From Mesostigma viride (lineage: Eukaryota; Streptophyta; Mesostigmatophyceae; Mesostigmatales; Mesostigmataceae), in contig RPFO01000819.1 in assembly GCA_009746045.1 (NCBI GenBank), positions 746,382-810,381 on the forward strand: DNA of 64,000 bases, read 5' to 3'. This document shows, one piece after another, positions 22,902 to 31,699 of this stretch (positions are counted from its first letter, which is position 1; every line of letters begins with the position of its first letter). A program made the position numbers and the translations under genes. The notes beneath the pieces are model-generated. The model was not told the origin of the DNA and ran no database searches. It saw only the letters and a program-made list of their open reading frames with translations.

Positions 22902-23597
22902 AGTTAACGTTCTTAGCACACGCAATGTGAAGGATATGGTTGCAATGCAGCAATGTGTGAATATGGTTGGAAACGGAGCTTTGTTAAAATCGGATAATGT
23001 TACAGCGCTCACACACTTGAGGCTTGTACACGCGCTTGCCAAGTCAAGGCACAACACGTGAGGCGGGCTCGCAAGAGATGCCCAATTGGCACTGGCCTAT
23101 TGTTTATATACTTGTGCACTGTGCTTGCTAGTCCTGAGCAGCCTAGGAGGCCTGCTCAGTAATAACACCCCCGGTACAGTATTCACTACCTGTACAGCGC
23201 CCAACTCCTATACAGTAGGTCTGCCATACAGGCACAGTGACCACAGAGCACAGTCCACAGTGACTATTGCATCTGCACCTAGAAGTCCAGGACTAAGCCT
23301 GCGGTACCAACAGACCACAGGTTAAGGTTCCTATTTCCTGCGTACGACGTATTAATCCAATACCGTCGTAGGTACAGCACCTAATTCCTGTCAGCCCAGG
23401 AATTACTGTCGACCCCATATGTCGTCGGCAAATATTCACGTCCGACTTAGAAGAACAGCCGGCTCGCGCTCGCGCGCGACCGGGAAGTCGGAACGCCATA
23501 ACTTTCTTGATACTTGTCGGAATGAACTCGTTCCGGTGCCGCTGGAATCGCAGAGATATGCCGAATCAGGATCACGCCAATGCGCTTGGCGTTAACT
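22902..23597 (-). repeat. Copia-like LTR in inverted orientation at a rearrangement junction
   Basis: A complete 696-bp LTR on the minus strand. Its left flank is the 3' untranslated region of one element (atttg); its right flank is the start of pol of another (gaacc). The flanks do not match and both neighbours are on the plus strand. It is therefore not the simple terminal repeat of either neighbour but marks a recombination or inversion breakpoint. Confidence 0.85.
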
Positions 23598-26500
23598 GAA
23601 CCCTGGAGGGTGCCCCCAGGGGTGTGTAATGAAGCTGCTAGTGACAGCAGTGAGGGGCAGCCCCATGCTCTAGTGAAAGAGCCTATTGGACACGATGGGG
23701 CAAGCTTGGTTACCACAGAGAGTATGCCAGCTGTAGCTGCAGTGGTTACTCGCCAACGTGCCCGCCATGGCGGTGCTGAGCCTGAGGTAGGACCTGGTGA
23801 TGTGGACCCAGGTGGATCTCAGAAGCATTCTGACCGTGCAGGACTGGCACAGGATGGTCAGGATGAGGATAGGGCTGGAGACAGTCTGACAGGCACGACC
23901 CTGGTGCCTCCTGTACATAAGGGATCTGTACATACCTTGAGTGCTAATAATGACAATAAAAGGTTTTCTCTCTTGTATGACATTGCCTCAAGGTTGCATA
24001 CCATGTTTGGCCATGCAGCTCAGTCTTTGCAAGTTGCTAGACGGCTGGGAGGAAGTGAGTTGTACTCCATCTGCCAACAGGTTGCTCAAGCTTGCAAGTG
24101 CAGGCTAGTTGCTAGAAAGCCCAAGCAGTCTCATGCCAGGACTCCTATTTTGCAGCCAGGCCATGTGCAGGTAGATATTCAGAGAATCAGGGGTTTGAAG
24201 CTGCTGGTGGCAGTGGACAGATATACCAAGTACAAGACCCTAGAGATCCTGCCTGACATGGAGAAGCCTACATTGATTGCTGCTCTGAAGTTGACAAGGA
24301 GCAGGTACCCTGGGTTGGAGTTGTTGCAGTGTGACATTCAGTTTGAGTGCTGTGAGAACCTGCCAGAGTTTCCAGAGTTGCTGATTACACCCAGGGAGAG
24401 CCACGGCCAGCAAGGGGTGGTGGAGAGAGCCATCCAAGAGATCAAGACTGTGCTGCTGGTGGAGAGGATTCCAAGGACGTCATCTGCCATTGTGACATCT
24501 GCATGGCTACGTTCTGTGGAGGACAGGCTGAACCTGAGGACTCCCATGTTCTTTGGTGACATTGCCATCAATCCTCTTATGCTGCATACCAGGATGCTGC
24601 CAGCTGATGCTGAGCAGGCATGGAAGGAGAAGCTAGAGGCCAAGTTCCTCAAGCTGAGGCAGAAAGACAAGGGCTGGAGTGTCCTAGAACCTAACGTTGG
24701 ACAACAGGTTGTTGTGTGGAAGGAACCAAGCTTTCCAGGGAAACGTGGCAGCTGGCATGATGGGGTGGTGACCCGAGTAGAAGCCGCTGGCCATAAGTGC
24801 TGGGTGGCCATTGATGGCTCCCAAGCAGTGCACCGTCTGTCCTGGTCAAAGATCCGTCCCCGGGGAGGTAATCAAGGAGACCTCTTCCAGGTGCCCGCTG
24901 GTGTACAAGGCGGGGGTGACGTGGAGCTTCCTGATCAGGGTGCTACAGCTGTATCGAGCCCTCAGGGTGACCCTGGCCCGGCCCCTGGGGTACCTTCACA
25001 TACGGTGGTTGGGCAAGCAGGCGGACAGGCTGCACCTCCGGAACGGCCCGACACCAGGCCTAGGGGTGTGCGTCTATCAGATATTGTACAGGCTTTGCAA
25101 AGAGCCAAGAAGGAGCCTAAGGTGTCCAAGCTTGTCCAGTTGGATGAACCTGAGGTAGCTGCCATGGAGATAGATACCAATGCACAGGTTTCTGTCATGG
25201 GACCTCAGCATACAGGAGAACTGCTGGTCGGAGAACCAAGTTGCCCCTGGGTGTCTGATTTCAGTGGTAGGACGCATCTAAGGGTGTTGGGAGAGGTTAC
25301 TGCCCCTGTCATGGGTGTGGATGTGACCTTCCTTGTCCTAGAGGACTATGATGGCCCTGTGATTTTGGGTCAGAATTTTCTGGGCAATCCTGGGATTTCT
25401 ATCAGAGCTACAGCTCTGAGAAGAGATGGCTGGGGGATGATTCCCCTAGAAAATTTCAGGACAACATTTCCAGTCAGGTGCAGGGCCAAGCCGGTCAAGG
25501 GTGTAAAATGGGATGAAGGGGAGGTGCCCCCAGCGGCCAGTTTGGTGATTCCAGCTGTGTTGCACCCCAGCAGTATTGGCATAACTCACAGGAGCCTTGC
25601 TGCACACTCTCCTTTGACATATGACCAGCTGGTCCAAGAGATGAGCTCGCCTACTTTGTTTGAGGCTTGGAAGCTCGCCTTCTCCAAGGCATTGGAGGAG
25701 TGGTTGCAGTTTGAGTGTGCTGCACCAACAGACAGACGTCCCCCAGCATCAAGGAAGCTTGCTTTGAGATTTGTGCTGAAGAGGAAGGTTGTGGATGAGG
25801 TATCAGTGCCCCATGTCAGGCCTGTCCTGAATGAGTATCACGGCACGGGGAGTCTGCCAGGAGAGGAGCTATACACGCCAGGGATGCTACACGACACATG
25901 GAGAATTTTGCTATGTCTCTACGTGGGGTTGCTGAACAGGGGAGCAGCTATGTCATCAGTGCTGCTGGACTTCAAGAGGGCATTTTTAAAATCTGATCCA
26001 GAAGTGGCCAGGAGGGTGTGGAAGCAGGATGAGCCTTACTGTGTTGAGGTGCCTGCCATCTGGAAGCTGGAGCTGCATCAACAATTCCTGGTTATTCTGA
26101 AGGGCCTGGAAGGACTCAGGTCGAGCCCAATCATCTGGAGACTCACGCTGCAGGAAGCTCTGATCAGTGAGTGTGGCTTGAGAGTGTCTTCAGTTGATCC
26201 CTGTTTGCTGCTGGCCCAATGGGAGGGTCTGCCAGTGTATGCTAGTTTGCATGGAGATGATCTGCATTTGCTAGCCCCCACGACCTGGCTGAAGAAGTTT
26301 ATTCCTGTCATCAGTGGCAAGTTTTCACTGGGCAAGGAGCTGTGGCAGGAGCCCAACAAGCCTGTAGTGTTCTGTGGAATGCAGGCTACCCTGTTCAGGA
26401 GGGACGGGGAGTGGAGTATCAGGCTTCAGGCTGGAGGAGATTATAAACAGACCATTGTGAAGGCCTTGCCAGAGAAGATCACCCAGGCTGCAGGACCTGA

Positions 26501-27167
26501 GTTGAGAGGCATGTGGGCCTGGTTTGCCAGCATCTGTGGTCCGTCTTTGATGGTCCATAGCAGAATGCCTGATGAGGTGCTTGAGGATGAGAAGCCTCGA
26601 GTCATAGCCCGGTTGGTGGAGAGTACCCCTGATCTGATTTTGTCTGGGATTGACTTTGCCCAGCCTATCACCTTGGAGATCTTTGTTGACAGTTCCATGG
26701 ATGCTCGCCAGGTTACCAAGGTCAGGGGGAGATCTGCTGCTCTGTTTGCTTTTTATCAGAGCAGGGCAAGTTTGTTCAGCTGGTACAGCAGACTGCAGAA
26801 GAGGGTCTGTATCAGTTCAGATGTGGCAGAATGCAGGGCCATATGCGAGGGGATCCAGTCCAGCCTGTACATAAAGGAGTTAATGCTGGAGCTGGCTTCA
26901 GTTACCCCTTGGACCTTGCAGATGGAGACGTTGTTGCTAACAGACAGCATGGGTATGGTCCAGTTTGTTCACAAGCAGCTGGCCAGGAGCCGGGACCTGG
27001 ATTATTTGTTGCTGAAGGAGTTGGCCAGTTTGGTTGACTTGAAGCATATCCCTGGCGAGGAGAACCCTGCTGATGCATTGACAAAGCTGCCACACAAGGC
27101 CCCAGCCCAGTACAATGTACTGAGGAAGCTCATGAATGCTGACTGTCAAGTCGGTCTATCTGTCTAA
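23598..27167 (+). CDS. pol: Copia-like Pol, open copy: integrase, protease-like, RT, RNase H
   Basis: The only complete pol frame, about 1,190 residues; numbering here counts from the upstream ATG at 23580, which lies in the LTR. The copy lacks its own LTR, ORF1 and gag. Domains in order: integrase zinc region near 139-165; catalytic D199, D252 and E282 (D-x29-E, shorter than the usual x35); an integrase C-terminal segment to about 400; a retropepsin-like segment near 529-605 with D-T-N at 532-534 and VILGQNFLG; RT with LLDFKRAFL (D797) and HGDD (D893-D894) in place of YVDD; RNase H with D1037, E1084, D1122 and D1165. RT and RNase H are Ty1/copia-like. The protease position between integrase and RT is not the copia order. 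Expression would normally need gag readthrough, so this copy is probably silent. Confidence 0.88.
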   Translation, partial: EPWRVPPGVCNEAASDSSEGQPHALVKEPIGHDGASLVTTESMPAVAAVVTRQRARHGGAEPEVGPGDVDPGGSQKHSDRAGLAQDGQDEDRAGDSLTGTTLVPPVHKGSVHTLSANNDNKRFSLLYDIASRLHTMFGHAAQSLQVARRLGGSELYSICQQVAQACKCRLVARKPKQSHARTPILQPGHVQVDIQRIRGLKLLVAVDRYTKYKTLEILPDMEKPTLIAALKLTRSRYPGLELLQCDIQFECCENLPEFPELLITPRESHGQQGVVERAIQEIKTVLLVERIPRTSSAIVTSAWLRSVEDRLNLRTPMFFGDIAINPLMLHTRMLPADAEQAWKEKLEAKFLKLRQKDKGWSVLEPNVGQQVVVWKEPSFPGKRGSWHDGVVTRVEAAGHKCWVAIDGSQAVHRLSWSKIRPRGGNQGDLFQVPAGVQGGGDVELPDQGATAVSSPQGDPGPAPGVPSHTVVGQAGGQAAPPERPDTRPRGVRLSDIVQALQRAKKEPKVSKLVQLDEPEVAAMEIDTNAQVSVMGPQHTGELLVGEPSCPWVSDFSGRTHLRVLGEVTAPVMGVDVTFLVLEDYDGPVILGQNFLGNPGISIRATALRRDGWGMIPLENFRTTFPVRCRAKPVKGVKWDEGEVPPAASLVIPAVLHPSSIGITHRSLAAHSPLTYDQLVQEMSSPTLFEAWKLAFSKALEEWLQFECAAPTDRRPPASRKLALRFVLKRKVVDEVSVPHVRPVLNEYHGTGSLPGEELYTPGMLHDTWRILLCLYVGLLNRGAAMSSVLLDFKRAFLKSDPEVARRVWKQDEPYCVEVPAIWKLELHQQFLVILKGLEGLRSSPIIWRLTLQEALISECGLRVSSVDPCLLLAQWEGLPVYASLHGDDLHLLAPTTWLKKFIPVISGKFSLGKELWQEPNKPVVFCGMQATLFRRDGEWSIRLQAGGDYKQTIVKALPEKITQAAGPELRGMWAWFASICGPSLMVHSRMPDEVLEDEKPRVIARLVESTPDLILSGIDFAQPITLEIFVDSSMDARQVTKVRGRSAALFAFYQSRASLFSWYSRLQKRVCISSDVAECRAICEGIQSSLYIKELMLELASVTPWTLQMETLLLTDSMGMVQFVHKQLARSRDLDYLLLKELASLVDLKHIPGEENPADALTKLPHKAPAQYNVLRKLMNADCQVGLSV

Positions 27168-27915
27168 AAGCTGAGAGCTGGGTGCTTAAGTCTCTGGATA
27201 TCAGGCTGGGAGCTTGATTGTACATAATCCTGAGCACACCTTGAGGGGTGAGACATGTCTCTGGTGTGGGAATGTCTGACATTGTCTCTGATGGAGAGAT
27301 GTCTATCTGGGGTTTTCATCTCAGTCTGAGGTTTCCCCAGATCTGTGGTTTGTGGGCGGGGTTCGATTCCCTGGTGCCGTCTTAAGGCGGAGTTTCACGG
27401 ACTGGCTGACCCATCCACCATGCTGGTGAGGTGGCGACAGGTCCCCTGATTTTCCACGGTTGGAACGAGTATGGGAGCTTGTGTTTTGCATGTGCTTCGC
27501 GTAGATGTTGTGTCTGGTTCGATAAGGGGCAGCAGACCGGCGCCGACTCCCGTCTGGGGGTCAGCAATGTTTTCTGATGAGCTGTTGTGGGTGATCTGTG
27601 GGGTTTCGCCTAAGGTCCTGAAGGTTGTACATACTTCTCAAGTTCTTAGCTGAACACCTATGGGCTGCCACAGTTGGCCAACCTCTTGTACATGGGTAAC
27701 ACAACGAGCCTCCCGTGAAGGGATAGGGACTCATTGTAATTTGTTTGTGCTCCTGAGCCAGTATGGGTGCTATGTACATATAATAAGGAATCCAAGCTGA
27801 CTGTCATGCCCAGCGGGTTGTGACTTGTAGTCTGGGGAGGATATCCAGTACCCATTGTGTGTGTTTGTATGTAGACTTGTGTGAGCTGCTACAGCTCAAG
27901 AAAAGAAAGGATTGG
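27168..27915 (+). other. Copia-like 3' untranslated region with polypurine tract
   Basis: Complete 3' region leading to the next LTR. It ends with aagaaaagaaagga (27898-27911), a good polypurine tract for plus-strand priming, four bases before the LTR. A tRNA T-arm-like hairpin is centred near 27363. No convincing open frame. Confidence 0.7.
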
Positions 27916-28610
27916 AGTTAACGCCAAGCGCATTGGCGTGATCCTGATTCGGCATATCTCTGCGATTCCAGCGGCACCGGAACGAGTTCATTCCGACAAG
28001 TATCAAGAAAGTTATGGCGTTCCGACTTCCCGGTCGCGCGCGAGCGCGAGCCGGCTGTTCTTCTAAGTCGGACGTGAATATTTGCCGACGACATATGGGG
28101 TCGACAGTAATTCCTGGGCTGACAGGAATTAGGTGCTGTACCTACGACGGTATTGGATTAATACGTCGTACGCAGGAAATAGGAACCTTAACCTGTGGTC
28201 TGTTGGTACCGCAGGCTTAGTCCTGGACTTCTAGGTGCAGATGCAATAGTCACTGTGGACTGTGCTCTGTGGTCACTGTGCCTGTATGGCAGACCTACTG
28301 TATAGGAGTTGAGCGCTGTACAGGTAGTGAATACTGTACCGGGGGTGTTATTACTGAGCAGGCCTCCTAGGCTGCTCAGGACTAGCAAGCACAGTGCACA
28401 AGTATATAAACAATAGGGCAGTGCCAAATGGGCATCTCTTGCGAGCCCGCCTCACGTGTTGTGCCTTGACTTGGCAAGCTCGTGTACAAGCCTCAAGTGT
28501 GTGAGCGCTGTAACATTATCCAATTTTAACAAAGCTCCGTTTCCAACCATATCACACATTGCTGCATTGCAACCATATCCTTCACATTGCGTTTGCTAAG
28601 AACGTTAACT
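27916..28610 (+). repeat. Copia-like LTR shared by two tandem elements
   Basis: It forms the 3' LTR of the truncated element 23598-27915 and the 5' LTR of the element that follows. Its body carries the variants of the LTR at 37073 (ggattaatacg, tgttggtacc). Its last 25 bp (gtttgctaagaacgttaact) match the founder-type LTR at 8274 instead of the gtgtgataagaacgtttaact end at 37073. It therefore looks recombinant. Confidence 0.85.
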
Positions 28611-28704
28611 CAAATTACAACCAGTCTCAGCGGAACGGCCAGGAAGGGTCGTTGCCGGTTGCGGTGTGCAGCGTTGACGACGCAAGGAGCTCGTCCGGTG
28701 GTGA

Positions 28705-30411
28705 ATGGTGCAGGAAGAACAACGGCAGCAGGATTTCCGGTTTCGGCAGTCTGCTGGGGGTTCGATTTCGCCTGAATTGCGTCGTGTCGTTCGGGATCTA
28801 TCTTTATTGCTTGCAGATCGTCCGCCTGTAAATCGCAGCTTCGTGCAATTCGTCGACGACCAGGTCGAAGATTGGGAGCGAATTCTGCGACACGTACAAA
28901 CCATCGTCATTCCGGAGCACCGGAGCATCGACGACCTTGAGCAGGAGCTTCACGGGTTGGTCGGCATCCAGACGGTGATTACTGCAGTAGCAGAGCGAGT
29001 GCGGACGGAGTTGGCAGCAAGGCGAAGCGAGGCTGCGGAGGCAGCTGGCGCAGTGCGACACGAGTTTGTACCGACAGCAGCGGGTGCGGGTTTACCACGT
29101 ACTTTCGCAGGCGTCATCGGCGACGAGGGTGTTGCAGCGGGGCCAGTTAGGCGTGAACGACGCGGAGCGGAGCACTACAGGCGGCTTGCAGAGGTCGGGG
29201 CGACAGCGGAAGCCATCACCGGAGGACAGCGCGCGACAAGAGTCGGCAGGTTTCCGGAGCGAGTAAGAGTTCCTTTGCAGGAACTGCCCCGCCCCTTCGC
29301 GTTCGTGTGACGCGCTGGGAAGAGTTTGCACCTCTTGGGTACGATAGTGACCTTGAGGTGGGAGCAGGGGGTGTCGCTGGGCTAGGCGACGAGACACATC
29401 AAGTTTCGTTTAAGTGGCCAGCCGGAGCGGCTGCTTAGGTTTTAGCGGACAAGTGTTCGAAGCGCGTCATTGGTGAATTACTTGGGAACTTGGGTTTCCC
29501 CGCGAAACTCCAACCGCACGTTCAGATTTCCAAATCTCAAGTAAAGTTCGGCGCAACTTTCTGAACGGGGGCAGTTGACGAGCAGCATTCCTCCGGACGA
29601 ATGAATTGCGTTCCATACTTGCGCAAAATTTTGAAAGGTAGCTTGCGTGCAGCCCTACTAAAATTTGCGCGGACGTTCAGATTTCCAAATCTCGGGTAAA
29701 TTTCGGCGGAACTTTCTGAACGGGGGTAGTTGGCGGGCAGCGTTCCTCCAGACGAATGAAATGCGTTCCATACTAGCGCAAAATTTTGAAAGGTAGCTTG
29801 CGTGCAGCCCTACTAAAATTTGCGCGAAGTGTGGGACTGAAAATTCGTAACGGAAACGTTTTGGTAGTTGCCGTCACTTCCTTTTGTGCAAACGTGTGGG
29901 AGTGAAAATTCGTAACGGAAACTTTTTGGTAGTTGCCGTCACTTCATTTTGCGCGAGTGTTGGGCTGAAAATTCGTAACGGAAACTTTTTGGTAGTTGGC
30001 GTCACTTCCTTTGGTTCGACTGAAAATTCGCTGAAATTCGCTGAATTCGTACCGTAGCCTGATTTTTAGTACCTCGAAGTGACGGGGCACCTAAAAATTT
30101 GCCCACAAGTACACTTGGCAGCGCGCTCACTGGGAAAAATTGTACAGCCGCTCCGGCGGGCCACTTGAACGAATTGTAATGCACTTGGCGACCACGAGGT
30201 GCCAAGATACAATCCGCGGGGTGCCAACGACGGGTTGTCACCTGTCTACTATACCAACGGTGACGATTCAGTCATCGCGGGCCGACAGCGGGTCGACGAC
30301 GGCGCAGCAGGTAGCAGGGTACCAGAGCTGATTGTGGTGAGCGACAGCGACGACGACAGCGACAAGGAGAACCAGGACGCGCCTGGGGCCAGCCGTGGTG
30401 GTCTTGCCTGA
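28705..30411 (+). pseudogene. Copia-like ORF1, frameshifted and split by a MITE
   Basis: It starts at ATG 28705 like the intact ORF1. It shifts frame near 29290 (LPRPFAFV stop) and is interrupted at 29398-30181 by a MITE. It resumes in the LGDHEVPRYNP region and ends at the acidic SDSDDDSDKENQ tail at 30411. Function unknown. Confidence 0.75.
29398..30181. mobile_element. 784-bp MITE with internal tandem repeats (TSD CAC)
   Basis: Flanked by CAC on both sides (29395-29397 and 30182-30184). Ends are imperfect inverted repeats: ttcgtttaagtggccagcc on the left pairs with ggcgggccacttgaacgaa on the right, extending into gccggagcggc. Inside are two 155-bp direct repeats (about 29521-29675 and 29676-29825) and three to four roughly 63-bp repeats starting with tgaaaattcgtaacggaaac (29838, 29902, 29965). 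No coding potential. A 3-bp duplication is compatible with CACTA or Harbinger types, but the ends match neither clearly. Confidence 0.7.
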
Positions 30412-30513
30412 GTGGTAACACTTGGCACTTTCCTTTCTTGTTCAGTAGCTTATATTGCTTTAATTGCTGCTTGGCCACTTGGCTGGCTGTAGCAGATCTG
30501 AACAGAGGCCATC

Positions 30514-31699
30514 ATGGAGGATGGAGCTATCAACCAACAAGCGGGCTTTATGGGCTTCGGCGGCGCGGCGCTGGGATGGATGGACGAGATGGACGCGATG
30601 GACGCGGTGGACGCGATGGACGCGGGGACGGCCAGGCGCTGGGAGACCAGGCTGAGGTGCCAGATAATCAGAGCCAAGGATCGCAGGGCGGGCAGCACGC
30701 GCCAGCCGCAGATCAAGCGGCGCCTAAGCGACCAACCGTTGCTGAGGGGTACGCGGTGCTAGGCCAGTTTCAGTCCATCAAGGACAATTGGCAGCCCCGG
30801 GATGCTGAGAGGATGTTAGAGGACATGAACTTGTACACGGAGATATACAACGGTGACAAGCTTCGCATCCTGGCGTCTAGTGCCTACATACGGCAGTCGG
30901 CGAGGCGGCTGTTCAAGTTTGTTCGGGAGCGACACGCGGCGGGGGACACCTGGACGGCGTTTATGACGCGACTCAGGTCGTTCCTGAGTGACAAGAGGAC
31001 CATAGATGGGTCCCACCTGAAGCAAGAATACCTGGACTACAAGCCCATCAAGGGGCAACTAGTGGTCCACGCCTTTGAAGACTTCGTCAAGCTGAGGGAG
31101 GACGCCATGGCCAAGGGCTTCTTCGTCGCAGATCGGATGGCCATGGGCGACTTTCTCAAGTCGCTGCAGCTGGATCCGGTCACCATGGATAATGTGACCA
31201 TCCACATGCGACAGGTCCATGGCTGGGCAGCCATGACGGACCAGTTGTATGAGTGTTTCAGCGGCAAGTACGTGGGTGGTAAGCGCCCTCGTCAGGGTGA
31301 TGAGGAGGCCACTGAACCCACGGTTAAGTCCATGAGGGGATCGGGCCACGGGGGCCCAGCGCCTCGAGAGGGCCTGAGACCTCTTCAAGGGGTCGAGGAA
31401 GGTCCAGGAGGGGGCGTGACAGAAGGGCTGGACGGGGGACCCCGCCGAAGTCGGGACATCCACAGTCCCAGTTTGACTTCAAGAGGGTGGGTGGTCCTCC
31501 CAAGGCTGGGCCCAGCAGTGGGACCTCACGGGACATCAGTCAGGTGGAATGTTATTTCTGCCAGGGGAAGGGTCACTTCAGGAATGAGTGTCCCTCGTAC
31601 CTGAGGCAGGAAGGTCAGAGCAAGCCAGCTCAGGGTGGCAGCAAGGACAAGGCTGGTCCATCCCAGGACAAGGGCAAGGGCAAGGCTGCTGATCATTGA
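30514..31699 (+). pseudogene. gag: Copia-like gag, two frameshifts
   Basis: ATG at 30514 (MEDGAINQQ). Relative to the intact gag it loses a base near 30560 (ttcggcggcg) and another near 31362 (gcgcctcgag for gcgccctcgag). The CCHC knuckle and the terminal in-frame TGA CTT are retained. Gag and readthrough product would both be destroyed. Confidence 0.85.

Noticed and set aside
23580-23597. ATG at 23580 as the genuine start of pol
   Set aside because: It lies in the inverted LTR, which is not part of this pol. Pol normally follows gag by readthrough.
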